A stretch of DNA of 64,000 nt from M3007 sp964484205 (GCA_964484205.1 CAZAEZ010000004.1:62001-126000), one strand, 5' to 3'; shown: positions 15,402-25,194, counted from the stretch's first letter. Notes: generated from the sequence alone by a model not told the origin. Numbers and translations are program-made.

Positions 15402-15881
15402 ATGGAATTGACCGAACGCATTGCCCAGTTGCTGGAAGAAAAATTTACCACCGATACGGCGTTTTCGGATTGCTTCACGGTAGAAATTGAATTAAAACCG
15501 GGAAACCGGCTTGCCGTATTTCTCGACAGCGACTCGGGAATGACTTTTGAAAAATGTCAGAAGATCAGCCGGCACCTGGAAAGTCACCTGGACACGAACA
15601 ACTGGCTGGGCCCAAAATACGTGCTGGAAGTCAGCAGCCCGGGCATCGGACGTCCGCTAAAATTCCTGCGGCAATACCGCAACAACATCGGGCGGCAAGC
15701 GGCCATCACCCTGAAAGACGGCAGCACCGAAAAAGGCGCCCTCAAAACCGTAGATGAAAACCAGGTGGTACTGCTGCAACAAGTGACGGAAAAACAGGGG
15801 AAAAAGAAAGTACAGGTGGACGTGGAAAAACCGATCGCCTTCGATCAAATAGAAAAAGCCGTGATCAAAGCGGCATTTTAA
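15402..15881 (+). CDS. rimP: Ribosome maturation factor RimP
   Basis: This 159-residue protein helps assemble the 30S subunit in the cytoplasm. The N-terminal RimP domain holds the conserved VEIELKPGNRLAVFLDSD and CQKISRHLESHLD, followed by the family hallmark YVLEVSSPGIGRPL near residue 85; the rest is the SH3-like C-terminal domain with a basic QGKKKVQVDVEKP strand. Length is normal. It is the first gene of rimP-nusA-infB, the order found in most bacteria, and is preceded by a strong promoter and a leader hairpin. Confidence 0.96.
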   Translation: MELTERIAQLLEEKFTTDTAFSDCFTVEIELKPGNRLAVFLDSDSGMTFEKCQKISRHLESHLDTNNWLGPKYVLEVSSPGIGRPLKFLRQYRNNIGRQAAITLKDGSTEKGALKTVDENQVVLLQQVTEKQGKKKVQVDVEKPIAFDQIEKAVIKAAF

Positions 15882-15949
15882 GCAATAACTAATTTTTGAT
15901 AAAAAAACGCCGGCTGCGCAAGATTCCGGCGGATAAACAAATCTTCACA

Positions 15950-17200
15950 ATGGTCAATTTAGTTGAAGTCTTTTCCGAATTCAAATCCGGGAAAAATATA
16001 GACCGCCCGACAATGGTGCGCGTTTTGGAAGACGTATTCCGCACGCTCATCAAGAAAAAATTTACCTCCGATGAAAACTTTGACGTCATCGTCAACACCA
16101 CGACGGGTGACCTTGAAATATGGCGGGTCCGTGAAGTGGTGCCCGACGGCGAGGTTACCGACGAAAGCGCACAGGTAAGCGAAACCGAAGCACACCAGAT
16201 TGATGAAAACCTGGATGTAGGCGATGAATGCTACGAGCAGCTCGAAATCGACGACTTTGGCCGCCGCGCCATCATGGCCGCCCGCCAAACACTCGTTTCG
16301 CGGATCATGGAGCTGGAAAAAGACGAGATCTACCGCAAATACACCGAAATGGTGGGTTTTGTAGTGACCGGCGAGGTCAACCAGATTATGAAAAAAGAAA
16401 TTCTGGTGCTCGACGACAACACCGGCAATGAAATGGTGCTGCCCCGCACCGAGATGATCAAAGGCGATTATTTCCGCAAAGGCGATATGGTGCGCGGCAT
16501 TATCAAAAAAGTGGATATGCGCAACAACACGCCGTATATCATGATCAGCCGTACCGACCCGAGCTTCCTGGCCAAATTGATGGAAGCCGAAGTGCCTGAA
16601 ATTGAAGACGGGATCATCGAAATCAAAAATATCGTGCGCCTGCCCGGCGAACGCGCAAAGGTGGCTGTGGAAAGCCACGACGACCGCATCGACCCGGTAG
16701 GCGCCTGCGTCGGTATGAAAGGCAGCCGGATTCACGGCATCGTCCGCGAGTTGCGCAACGAAAACATCGACATCATCAACTACACCAACAACATACCGCT
16801 GTACATTCAGCGCAGCCTTACTCCGGCAAAAATTACCACGATAGATATCGACGAAGAGCGGCGCCGCGCGTCTGTTTACCTCGATGCCGATCAGGTGAGC
16901 CTGGCCATCGGCAAAAGCGGCTCCAACATCAAACTGGCCACCAAACTGACCGGCTACGAAATCGATGTTTACCGCAACAACCAGCAGGAATTTGAGATCG
17001 ACGACGTGGATATTGAAGAATTCAGCGACGAAATCGATCCCTGGGTAATCGAAGCCCTCAAAAATATCGGCTGCGATACCGCCCGCCAGGTGTTGGAACT
17101 CAGTCCGGAAGAACTCCTGCGCCGTACCGATCTGGAGGAAGAAACAATTAAAGAAGTTTTAGCGATTCTGGCCGCGGAGTTTGAAGAGAACAACGGATAA
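15950..17200 (+). CDS. nusA: Transcription termination/antitermination factor NusA
   Basis: NusA binds RNA polymerase and nascent RNA and tunes pausing, termination and antitermination. The 416-residue product has the N-terminal polymerase-binding domain (about 1-125, MVNLVEVFSEFKSGKN), an S1 domain (about 130-200, GFVVTGEVNQIMKKEILV), two KH domains (about 205-345, with VDPVGACVGMKGSRI-like and LAIGKSGSNIKLATKLTG), and an acidic helical tail (ALKNIGCDTARQVLELSPEEL). A TTG start at 15896 would add a basic stretch absent from the family, so I use the ATG at 15950. It is the second gene of the operon. Confidence 0.96.
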   Translation: MVNLVEVFSEFKSGKNIDRPTMVRVLEDVFRTLIKKKFTSDENFDVIVNTTTGDLEIWRVREVVPDGEVTDESAQVSETEAHQIDENLDVGDECYEQLEIDDFGRRAIMAARQTLVSRIMELEKDEIYRKYTEMVGFVVTGEVNQIMKKEILVLDDNTGNEMVLPRTEMIKGDYFRKGDMVRGIIKKVDMRNNTPYIMISRTDPSFLAKLMEAEVPEIEDGIIEIKNIVRLPGERAKVAVESHDDRIDPVGACVGMKGSRIHGIVRELRNENIDIINYTNNIPLYIQRSLTPAKITTIDIDEERRRASVYLDADQVSLAIGKSGSNIKLATKLTGYEIDVYRNNQQEFEIDDVDIEEFSDEIDPWVIEALKNIGCDTARQVLELSPEELLRRTDLEEETIKEVLAILAAEFEENNG

Positions 17201-17217
17201 CTTCCGGCGATATATCG

Positions 17218-17225
17218 TACCTTTG
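17218..17225 (+). promoter_or_regulatory. Possible secondary promoter -7 box before infB
   Basis: TACCTTTG fits the -7 consensus and is 127 bases before infB, but no -33 TTG is found at the right distance. It may let infB be expressed apart from nusA. Confidence 0.45.
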
Positions 17226-17351
17226 CACCGTTTTTTAACATTTTAAACAATTCAGGCCTTCTCAAATCTTTGATATTTTCAGGGGCGCAAGCCCCCAAAA
17301 CGAAACAACCGGAGCACATCAAATTTTTCAATTAGCAGGAAAAAACGCTGC

Positions 17352-20276
17352 ATGGCATTAAAATTAATTAAGGTAGCCAAAAACTTTAACGTCGGTTTGC
17401 ACACCATCGTAGAAACATTGCGCGACAATGGCTTCACCGAGGTGGAAGACAAACCCACGGCTGAGATAACCGATGAGATGCTGGACGTCCTCCAAAAGGA
17501 GTTCCAGGGTGATATGGCTATCAAACAAGAGGCGGATAAACTGGCCCGTCCCGTTCTGAAAAAGGAACCAGTTACCACCTCAGCACCTTCTTCCAGTCCA
17601 GGCCCGGACACCCCCACAGCCGCCCCCCCGCCGGCAAGGCCGCCTGTGCCTTTGCCCAAAGTAGAGGCGCCACAGGAACCTAAAAAAGAAGCCCCCGAAC
17701 CTGAACTGGTCAAACGGGAACGCCCGGCGCTCCGGGTTGTCGGCAAAGTGGACCTGGATGCCCTGAACAAACCGGCAAAATCTGAAAAACCCGCTCCGGA
17801 GGAAGAAAAAACGCCGAAAGTCAGCGCCGAAACACCCGAGGCGCCCGAAGTAGCGAAGCCCACACCACCACCACCTGCCGGGAAAGAAAAAGAAGAAGGT
17901 ACGGCTCCACCGCAGGAAAGCAAAGCACCCGAACCCAAAGCACCCGTCAGCCCCGAACCGGATGCCGCAACCCCGGAAATCGCTTCGGAAGATGCTGAAT
18001 TTTACCGCGCCGACTCTCCCCAGCTGCGCGGCCTGAAAATTCTGGGTAAGGTAAACCTGGAACAAAAGAAAAAAGAACCCGCAGATAAAGGCAAAGCCTC
18101 CCGCGACAACCGCGACAGGGGGAAAGGCCGTGACGGCAAAGGTGGCGGCCAGGGTCAAGGCCAGGGTGGTGGCCAGAGTGGCGGCCAGAGCCAGCAAGTA
18201 CGCCAGGGAAGCGCCGGCGATTCGGACAATCGGCGCAAGCGCAAACGCAAAAAAGTGCAACAGCCCATCACCGCAGCCGCAATTCAGGCTTCGCTGACCA
18301 GCAACCAGGGCGATAAAAAAGGCCGCGGCCGCAATGCGGAACCGAAGGAAGTCTCTCAAAAAGAGATCGAAGATCAAATCCGGAAAACAATGAGCCGCAT
18401 GGGCGCCGGCGCGAGCCGCAAGCGCCAAAAAATCCGCCGCGACAAACGGGAAACCATGCGCGAACGGGCCGAACAGGCCGAATTGGCCGAAACGGATCAG
18501 AAGCTGCTGGTTACCGAGTTTATCTCGGTATCCGACCTGGCATCGCTGATGAGTGTCAGCCCCTCCGATGTGATCAAAGCCTGCATGTCCCTCGGCATTT
18601 TCGTGTCGATCAACCAACGACTCGACGCGGAGATTATCGAAGTGGTTTCCAGTGAATTCGGCTTTGAAGTTGAGTTTATCAGCGCTGAAGAACAGGTTGA
18701 AGTGGTGGAAGAGGAAATCGACGACCCGAAAGACCTCGTTTCACGCCAGCCGATTGTAACGGTAATGGGTCACGTAGACCACGGTAAAACCTCGCTGCTC
18801 GACTATATCCGGAAAGCCAACGTGGCCGAAGGCGAAGCCGGGGGCATCACCCAGCACATCGGCGCGTACGAAGTACTGGTCAACGATAATGACGACACCA
18901 AAAAAATCACTTTCCTCGATACGCCGGGCCACGAAGCGTTTACCGCCATGCGTGCACGGGGCGCCAAGGTGACCGACATTGCGATCATCGTTATTGCTGC
19001 CGACGACAATATCATGCCCCAAACCAAAGAAGCCATCAGCCACGCACAGGCTGCCGGGGTGCCGATCGTTTTTGCCATAAATAAAATCGACAAAGACGGC
19101 GCCGACCCTGAAAAGATCAAAAATTCGCTGGCGCAAATGAACCTCCTCGTAGAAGAATGGGGCGGGAAATACCAAAGCCAGGACATCTCGGCAAAATCCG
19201 GCCTCAACGTCGACAAGCTGCTCGAAAAAGTCCTGCTGGAAGCCGAAATCCTGGACCTCAAGGCCAATCCCACCCGCCGGGCCATCGGCACGGTACTGGA
19301 AGCTTCCCTTGATAAAGGCCGCGGCTACGTCGCCAAAATCCTTGTCGAAAACGGCACGCTGGACGAGGGCGACCCAATGATCGCCGGCGAATTTTCCGGC
19401 AAAGTAAAAGCCATGTTCAACGAACGCGGCAAACGCATCAAACACGCCGGCCCCGCCACCCCCGTACTGGTACTCGGTTTGTCCGGCGCACCCCAGGCCG
19501 GTGAAAAGATCAAGGAAACCGCCACCGAGTCCGAGGCACGCGATATCGCTACCCGGCGCGCACAAATCATCCGCGAACAATCCAACCGCGCCAACAAGCG
19601 GATCAGCCTCGAAGAGATCGGCCGCCGCCTGGCACTGGGCAACTTTAAAGAGCTCAACCTGATCGTCAAAGGCGACGTGGACGGCTCTATCGAAGCATTG
19701 AGCGATTCGCTCATCAAACTTTCGATGGAAAAAATCCAGGTCAACGTCATTCACAAGGCCGTCGGTCAAATTGTCGACAGCGACGTTATGCTGGCCTCCG
19801 CATCCGATGCCATCATCATCGGCTTCCAGGTGCGCCCCTCCCTCACCGCACGCAAACTGGCTGAAAAAGAAGGCGTGGATATTCGCCTCTATTCCATCAT
19901 TTACGAAGCGATTGATAAAGTCAAATCCGCCATGGAAGGCATGCTTGAGCCCACCAAGGAGGAAGAAATCATGGGACAAGCCGAAGTACGCGATGTGTTC
20001 AAAATTTCCAAAGTGGGCACCGTGGCCGGCTGTTACGTGCAGGAAGGCAAAATCAACCGCAACCACTACGTACGGGTCATCCGCGACGGTATCGTGATCT
20101 ACCCGGTCAATGAAGGGCAACACGCCGAACTATCGTCGCTGAAGCGCTTCAAGGAGGACGTAAAAGAAATACGCTCCAGCCTGGAATGCGGTATGACTAT
20201 TCGCAACTTCAACGACATCAAGGTTGGAGACGTGATCGAGTCGTATGTGATCAATGAGGTGAAGGCGACGCTGTAA
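17352..20276 (+). CDS. infB: Translation initiation factor IF-2
   Basis: IF-2 is the GTPase that places initiator tRNA on the ribosome. The 974-residue product opens with the IF2_N helix bundle (MALKLIKVAKNFNVGLHTIVETLRDNGF), has a long Pro/Ala/Glu-rich and then Gly/Gln/Arg-rich linker (about 70-330), a second IF2_N domain (about 375-450), and the GTP-binding domain with G1 GHVDHGKTS near residue 473, G3 DTPGHEAF and G4 NKID. Domains II to IV follow, ending near IESYVINEVKATL. The linker includes a short run of GQGGGQ-type repeats. It ends the operon before a strong bidirectional terminator. Confidence 0.97.
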   Translation: MALKLIKVAKNFNVGLHTIVETLRDNGFTEVEDKPTAEITDEMLDVLQKEFQGDMAIKQEADKLARPVLKKEPVTTSAPSSSPGPDTPTAAPPPARPPVPLPKVEAPQEPKKEAPEPELVKRERPALRVVGKVDLDALNKPAKSEKPAPEEEKTPKVSAETPEAPEVAKPTPPPPAGKEKEEGTAPPQESKAPEPKAPVSPEPDAATPEIASEDAEFYRADSPQLRGLKILGKVNLEQKKKEPADKGKASRDNRDRGKGRDGKGGGQGQGQGGGQSGGQSQQVRQGSAGDSDNRRKRKRKKVQQPITAAAIQASLTSNQGDKKGRGRNAEPKEVSQKEIEDQIRKTMSRMGAGASRKRQKIRRDKRETMRERAEQAELAETDQKLLVTEFISVSDLASLMSVSPSDVIKACMSLGIFVSINQRLDAEIIEVVSSEFGFEVEFISAEEQVEVVEEEIDDPKDLVSRQPIVTVMGHVDHGKTSLLDYIRKANVAEGEAGGITQHIGAYEVLVNDNDDTKKITFLDTPGHEAFTAMRARGAKVTDIAIIVIAADDNIMPQTKEAISHAQAAGVPIVFAINKIDKDGADPEKIKNSLAQMNLLVEEWGGKYQSQDISAKSGLNVDKLLEKVLLEAEILDLKANPTRRAIGTVLEASLDKGRGYVAKILVENGTLDEGDPMIAGEFSGKVKAMFNERGKRIKHAGPATPVLVLGLSGAPQAGEKIKETATESEARDIATRRAQIIREQSNRANKRISLEEIGRRLALGNFKELNLIVKGDVDGSIEALSDSLIKLSMEKIQVNVIHKAVGQIVDSDVMLASASDAIIIGFQVRPSLTARKLAEKEGVDIRLYSIIYEAIDKVKSAMEGMLEPTKEEEIMGQAEVRDVFKISKVGTVAGCYVQEGKINRNHYVRVIRDGIVIYPVNEGQHAELSSLKRFKEDVKEIRSSLECGMTIRNFNDIKVGDVIESYVINEVKATL

Positions 20277-20352
20277 CCGGACAGGTCGAAATATCAAAAA
20301 AAAGGCCCTCACTTGTAGCGGGGGCCTTTTTTTAATATTTCGACCTGTCCGG
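20277..20352. terminator. Large bidirectional terminator after infB
   Basis: Outer 18-base arms CCGGACAGGTCGAAATAT and ATATTTCGACCTGTCCGG enclose an inner hairpin GGCCCTC...GGGGGCC flanked by A-run and T-run. It can end transcription from both the infB side and the minus-strand antitoxin gene, which it separates. Confidence 0.92.
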
Positions 20353-20375
20353 TTTTAAAAAAACAGCTTGTCAAA

Positions 20376-20873
20376 TCAGCCCGTTTGTTTTAGTAAATCC
20401 TCTAACCTGTACTGCTTTTTGCCAAGCGCTCTTTTGTTATTCATTCGCAACAATTCGCTCTTGATTTGAATTTGGAACCAAAGGTTTGGATCAATATTAA
20501 AAACCTGGCCCAACTTAAGTCCGAGCTCGGTATTTATTTTTCGCCTGCCATTTAATATTGCACTCAGGTTTGATTCTTCCAGGTCAATGAAGTTGGCAAA
20601 TTCCTTATTTTTTATGTCAATGGCGTCTATGTGTTTTTTTAAAAACTCCCCGGCATCAATGATCTTGCCTGGGTATTGTTCGGCCATATAACCCTCCATC
20701 TGAAATCGGAGCGAGACTAATTTATAGCGGATTTTTTCCTGCTGTGTTTGTTTTTGGGCGTGCTCTAAAATAGCCTCCTGAAGACCCTTGTAATCACTAC
20801 TGTTGGTGTTTACAAGGCCTTTACCACTTCCGGTAACGCCACCTGGATTTATTAATTTATTTCGTTTAGCCAT
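20376..20873 (-). CDS. HigA-like XRE antitoxin candidate
   Basis: This 165-residue, basic protein has a helix-turn-helix in its C-terminal half (NKEFANFIDLEESNLSAILN then GRRKINTELGLKLGQVFNID), very close to the XRE domain of HigA-type antitoxins, including the IDPNLWFQIQ tail. The N-terminal 80 residues are a helical extension that could wrap a partner. It lies 3 bases after the 161-residue GNAT-like gene, in the toxin-then-antitoxin order typical of HigBA. It would repress the shared promoter at 21382-21389. The pair is low in G+C compared with infB and rfbA around it, suggesting acquisition. Function as an antitoxin is inference. Confidence 0.75.
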   Translation of the reverse strand: MAKRNKLINPGGVTGSGKGLVNTNSSDYKGLQEAILEHAQKQTQQEKIRYKLVSLRFQMEGYMAEQYPGKIIDAGEFLKKHIDAIDIKNKEFANFIDLEESNLSAILNGRRKINTELGLKLGQVFNIDPNLWFQIQIKSELLRMNNKRALGKKQYRLEDLLKQTG

Positions 20874-20876
20874 TTC

Positions 20877-21362
20877 TCAGCGATTTAGATATTTTTTGAT
20901 CAATGCAAGCCCGGTATCTGGGGCTATAAACATTTTTTGTCCCATTGCCAGGGTTGCTCCATATTTTTTCTGGTATAAGGGGATAAGCGCTGTTTTGCTT
21001 TCAAAGGTCAAATAACCGGTATAATGATTTTTTCCCAGTTCAAAGCTTTTCAAACATCCAAAGGCAAATAAACATCCGGCAACATTGTCGAAAGCGCCTG
21101 TTGAACCCAAATTGTGCGGAGCGACCTCAATATTATTCATGAAAAGCATTTCGTTGTTCATCAAAGTCAGCATTAACATGCCTTCGATGTCCGGTTGTCC
21201 ACTTCGTGCTATCCTGTAAAACTCCGCCCCCTCTGTTTTGAATAATGACCGCCAGTTAAACTGCCATCCCTGTTTTTTCAGAGGGAGGTCGGTCAGTACG
21301 GCTTTTTCAATGTCGGCAACGACTCCCTGATTGGTTTTAACTTCCAGAAGCTGTACTTGCAT
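20877..21362 (-). CDS. GNAT-like protein, candidate toxin of the pair
   Basis: This 161-residue protein is not a named family to me. The second half follows a GNAT fold outline: a strand LFMNNIEVAPHNLG, then a helix (VAGCLFAFGCLKSFELGK) and the C-terminal YTGYLTFESK, TALIPLYQKKYGA and MGQKMFIAP, as in acetyltransferases. The acetyl-CoA loop is not canonical (GSTGAFDNVAG). It starts the two-gene unit with the HigA-like gene, which strongly suggests a toxin-antitoxin module with an acetyltransferase-type toxin instead of the HigB RNase. The start is supported by a TATTTTTG box 20 bases upstream. It could also be a benign regulator with an XRE partner. Confidence 0.6.
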   Translation of the reverse strand: MQVQLLEVKTNQGVVADIEKAVLTDLPLKKQGWQFNWRSLFKTEGAEFYRIARSGQPDIEGMLMLTLMNNEMLFMNNIEVAPHNLGSTGAFDNVAGCLFAFGCLKSFELGKNHYTGYLTFESKTALIPLYQKKYGATLAMGQKMFIAPDTGLALIKKYLNR

Positions 21363-21381
21363 GTTGTTGGTTCCGTTGACA

Positions 21382-21389
21382 CAAAAATA
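21382..21389 (-). promoter_or_regulatory. Putative -7 box (TATTTTTG) of the GNAT/HigA pair
   Basis: On the minus strand the box fits TAnnTTTG and lies 20 bases before the ATG of the first gene. It is in a very AT-rich stretch, so chance matches are more likely here. Confidence 0.5.
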
Positions 21390-21589
21390 ATAAAAATTGA
21401 TAATTTTTTTAAATAAATTATCGGTTTTGTCAACTACAAAATATTGTGCCCTTCTTTCAATGTTGTTGGCGAGGACGCCAAAAACGGCCTTACCTTTACA
21501 TTCAATCTTTAAATTTCCACCTCAACTGCCTTCACAGCCAATACAGGCATTTTTTTTGCAGGAAACTGCCAACTCAAAACGTATAACTT

Positions 21590-22446
<857 letters not shown>

Positions 22447-22447
<1 letters not shown>

Positions 22448-22467
22448 CGCGAACTGGCAGTTCGCGT
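22447..22467. repeat. Palindrome right after rfbA
   Basis: ACGCGAACTGGCAGTTCGCGT is self-complementary over 10 bases per arm and begins at the last base of the rfbA stop codon. It lacks a long T run but may mark the mRNA end. Confidence 0.8.
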
Positions 22468-22503
22468 AAAAACCAGCCAAACCACATTTTCACCTTTACA
22501 CTC

Positions 22504-23055
22504 ATGAGCCTCCTCTTCGGTCTTCTGATCCTCATCCTGCTCGCCACCGGCCTGTATTTGCAGCGTCGCCAGCGAAAAACCTGGGTGCGTGAAGAACGCT
22601 ACGAGGAAAGCGGCGACTGGCTCGACAAACGTTCCGGCGAACGCGGCACCTACGGATCACTCGACGCCCAACGGGAACAGGAACGCAAATCCCTGGCCGA
22701 CCAGGGCCGGGTACACGAACTGGCCCGGTTGCTGCGCGACTATTTTTTTGAGCATTATCCCGGCTTTGCAAGCCTGAACAACGAACAACTCAAGGCATTC
22801 ACCACGGCAGCCCGCAATCAGGCCGGCCAACTTTTCCAAACAGCAAACAACCTGCAGCAGGGCCAACCCACAGATTCACACGAAGCGCCCAACTCCGAAG
22901 CGGAACACATCCAACCCTTGAAAAAAATAATGCTGGATTTTTCCTACCAGGCCTTCCCGGGGTTGCTGGACCTGGACCTCGAACGTATCAAACAATTTGA
23001 CGGGGCGGCAGCATTCGGCGCTGCCGAGCTGTTGGAAAGTGCCGCGCGGCTGTAA
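22504..23055 (+). CDS. Hypothetical membrane-anchored protein
   Basis: I do not recognise the family. The 183-residue product has one N-terminal membrane helix (LLFGLLILILLATGLYL) followed by basic residues, then a charged soluble region that is mainly helical, with two similar segments: LLRDYFFEHYPGFASLNNEQLKAF (about 80-100) and LDFSYQAFPGLLDLDLERIKQF (about 140-165). This internal similarity suggests a duplicated small domain on the cytoplasmic side. It follows rfbA by 56 bases, possibly in the same mRNA. No enzyme motif is visible. Confidence 0.7.
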   Translation: MSLLFGLLILILLATGLYLQRRQRKTWVREERYEESGDWLDKRSGERGTYGSLDAQREQERKSLADQGRVHELARLLRDYFFEHYPGFASLNNEQLKAFTTAARNQAGQLFQTANNLQQGQPTDSHEAPNSEAEHIQPLKKIMLDFSYQAFPGLLDLDLERIKQFDGAAAFGAAELLESAARL

Positions 23056-23186
23056 CGGCCGTTGCATACCCGGAAGAAAATGGTTTGCGAAAAATTGGAT
23101 GCGATTAGTCTATTGCAGGTGTGAATGCGAGTCTACTGTCGTCAACTTAGGTTTTCAAAGGCTCTGCACAAACCAAAAGCCACGGT

Positions 23187-23218
23187 GTCATTTTGAGCAG
23201 CGCAGCGAGAAGCACCAG
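23187..23218. repeat. TCATTTTGAGCAGCGCAGCGAGAAG intergenic motif
   Basis: The short motif in this 238-base gap contains GAGCAGCGCAGCGAGAAG, of a type that I recall as recurring between genes in many Bacteroidota genomes. Only one copy is present here, so this rests on recall. The rest of the gap shows nothing else clear. Confidence 0.35.
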
Positions 23219-23293
23219 ATTATCTTAAAGAATTAAGCGCGTGCAGTTTCCTTAAAACACATAGGCACACAGGTTATGGTCTGTGTGTTTAAT

Positions 23294-24445
23294 CTAAAAA
23301 TCCACCGTCAGCACTTTCTCCAGTTGTGCTTCATTTACCCGGTCGGGCAGCAGCCGGAACAGGCCGTTGCGCAAGGTGGTAAGCAGCGGATTTTGCCATT
23401 GCGCCATGCGCCCCAGCGTCCAGGAGTTGTTTACAATAAAATGCGTACGCTTCAGCCGCCGTTGCTCAAATGCCCGGAAGGCAGCGGCAGGGTCGGCGGT
23501 TTGATTTTTCAACTCGTCGGCCAGCACCACAGCGTCTTCGATAGCCTGGCAGGCGCCCTGCCCCATGTTGGGCGTGGTAGCGTGCGCGGCATCGCCCAGG
23601 AGCAAAATGTTGCCGAAGGCAAAACGGGGGATGGGCTTCAGGTCGACAATATCGTTCCAGATCAGATCGGCATCGCGGGTTTGCGCCAGAATGGCCGGGA
23701 TGGGTTCGTGAAAATTGCCGAAAACCCGCTGTAAGTCGGCAACGCAAAAATCGCGCAATGCCGGGTCGTTTTTGGGGGCATTCACACAAGCAAACCAGTA
23801 AATGCGCTCGCCGGTCAGTGGCACAATGCCGAAGCGCCCGGCGGCGCCCCAGGTTTCGGTGGCGCTGGTTTGGTTGATGCCGCCGGCTTCGATCACCGCG
23901 CGCCAGCAGGTGTACCCCGCGTAACGTTCAACAGCCCCGGGCAACAACTGCCGGCGAATAGCCGAGTGAATGCCGTCGGCCACGATCAGAAAATCGGTGT
24001 GGTGGCTGCTGCCGTCGGCAAAGCGCACTTCCTGCATGCCGTTTGGGCCCGGCAAACATCCCGTGGCACGTTTGCCGTATTGCAGCTGGCCGGGGGCGAG
24101 CTGCTCCAGCAGCACCTCGTGCAGATCGGCCCGGTGAATGGCGAAATTGTGCACGCCGTATTTCTGTTGAATTGCGGCGGCGTCGATGTGGGAAATCCGG
24201 CAGCCGCTGTCGTCCAGAATTTCAAACAGGGGCAGCGCCCGGCCGCGGGCGATTATTTTTTTGGAAATGCCAATTTTTCGGTAAGCCTGCACGGCATTAG
24301 CGGCTAGCAACAGGCCGGCGCCGAGTGGTTTGAATTCGGGCGCCGCCTCGAAAACCTGCGCGTGGATGCCGATTTTTTTCAGGGCAATGGCCGTGGACAA
24401 GCCGGCGATTCCGGCGCCGAGTATGGTGAAGGTTGGGTTAGACAT
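23294..24445 (-). CDS. FAD-dependent aromatic-ring-type monooxygenase
   Basis: This 383-residue flavoprotein belongs to the PHBH/UbiH-type group that uses FAD and NAD(P)H to hydroxylate substrates. The Rossmann dinucleotide motif ILGAGIAGLSTAIAL is at the N-terminus, the DG motif (LIVADGIHSAIRRQ) lies near residue 155, and the FAD ribityl motif LLGDAAHATTPNMGQGA near 285. It lacks a membrane anchor. Substrate is unknown; relatives act on salicylate, hydroxybenzoate, tetracycline or quinone precursors. It stands alone; a CACGGAG composite hairpin lies just upstream of its start, separating it from the UPF0158 gene. Confidence 0.88.
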   Translation of the reverse strand: MSNPTFTILGAGIAGLSTAIALKKIGIHAQVFEAAPEFKPLGAGLLLAANAVQAYRKIGISKKIIARGRALPLFEILDDSGCRISHIDAAAIQQKYGVHNFAIHRADLHEVLLEQLAPGQLQYGKRATGCLPGPNGMQEVRFADGSSHHTDFLIVADGIHSAIRRQLLPGAVERYAGYTCWRAVIEAGGINQTSATETWGAAGRFGIVPLTGERIYWFACVNAPKNDPALRDFCVADLQRVFGNFHEPIPAILAQTRDADLIWNDIVDLKPIPRFAFGNILLLGDAAHATTPNMGQGACQAIEDAVVLADELKNQTADPAAAFRAFEQRRLKRTHFIVNNSWTLGRMAQWQNPLLTTLRNGLFRLLPDRVNEAQLEKVLTVDF

Positions 24446-24531
24446 ACTAGTTTCTTAATCATTTTGGTCTATGGATGGACGCGGGTTGAACGACGGAGGT
24501 GGCATCGGCCTGCGCTATTTCTTGTTTATGC

Positions 24532-24705
24532 ACCACGGAGACATGGAGGACACGGAGTGTTTTTCGCCTTCGGCGAAGGTGATTTAGACAGGACTAACAG
24601 GATTAAACAAGATTGTCCCATTATTTCTTGTAAATCTTGTTTTTTCCTGTCCAATTACAAACCGCCGCAGGCGGCAATACTCCGTGTTCTCCGTGTCTCC
24701 GTGGT
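24532..24705. repeat. Composite inverted repeat, CACGGAG family, copy 2
   Basis: The element runs from ACCACGGAGACATGGAGG to CTCCGTGTCTCCGTGGT. Its inner part has AACAGGATTAAACAAGATT and TAAATCTTGTTTTTTCCTGT as inverted pieces, plus small GC palindromes CGCCTTCGGCG and CCGCCGCAGGCGG. It lies between the FAD monooxygenase start and the UPF0158 stop, ending 6 bases from that stop. Confidence 0.9.
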
Positions 24706-24711
24706 AAAAAC

Positions 24712-25128
24712 TCAATCCCACACCCGCGCCAGCATCTCCAGCACCCACTCCTTCATGCGGGCGTCGTGAAAATCATACCAGGCATCTTTGAGCGGAGAGT
24801 CTTCCACCGTGCTGCGAAAATAGCGAAACGGCTTTTTGCTGTTCAGCGCTTCCAGGAGGCGGTTGCGCAGGGGTTCGTCGTCGACGGTGAAGATGAAATC
24901 CTCCATGATGTGGTAGGAGTCCCGCGGGTCGGGCGGGTCGAGCACGATGAATTGGTCAGGCTCAGCGGCGGCACGCGCTTTCACTTCCTCGATCAGATCG
25001 ATGTACTCGCTTTCGCTCCAGCGTTGCGGGTCGGGATACGACAGGATTTCCTTGGTCTGGCGGTGCAGGTAGACGATTTCGCCGTCGTTGAGCAGGTCAA
25101 TGATATCGAAAAGCAGATTGTCTTCCAT
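24712..25128 (-). CDS. UPF0158-type hypothetical protein
   Basis: From the ATG at 25128 this is a 138-residue, strongly acidic cytoplasmic protein with aromatic-rich C-terminus (AWYDFHDARMKEWVLEMLARVWD). The N-terminus LLFDIIDLLNDGEIVYLHRQTKEI resembles the UPF0158 family, a set of small proteins of unknown function. A longer frame to 25392 exists but its extra 88 residues overlap the coding sequence of the divergent MOSC gene and are not typical, so I use the shorter start. The MOSC gene is divergent, 66 bases away, so the two may share a regulatory gap. Confidence 0.72.
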   Translation of the reverse strand: MEDNLLFDIIDLLNDGEIVYLHRQTKEILSYPDPQRWSESEYIDLIEEVKARAAAEPDQFIVLDPPDPRDSYHIMEDFIFTVDDEPLRNRLLEALNSKKPFRYFRSTVEDSPLKDAWYDFHDARMKEWVLEMLARVWD

Positions 25129-25194
25129 CGCCGAAAAGTACGACAAAAGCCCTGTCAGAAGCCTGCGTTCCTTATTTTTAGCGCAAACAATCGT

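Noticed and set aside
17580..18617. Minus-strand open frame opposite the IF-2 linker
   Set aside because: Phe/Gly-rich low-complexity translation of the repeated Lys/Pro/Ala/Gln linker, with no start context or promoter.
18741..20123. Long minus-strand open frame antisense to infB
   Set aside because: It is a shadow of the biased codons of infB. Translation gives no recognisable domain and it is fully covered by IF-2.
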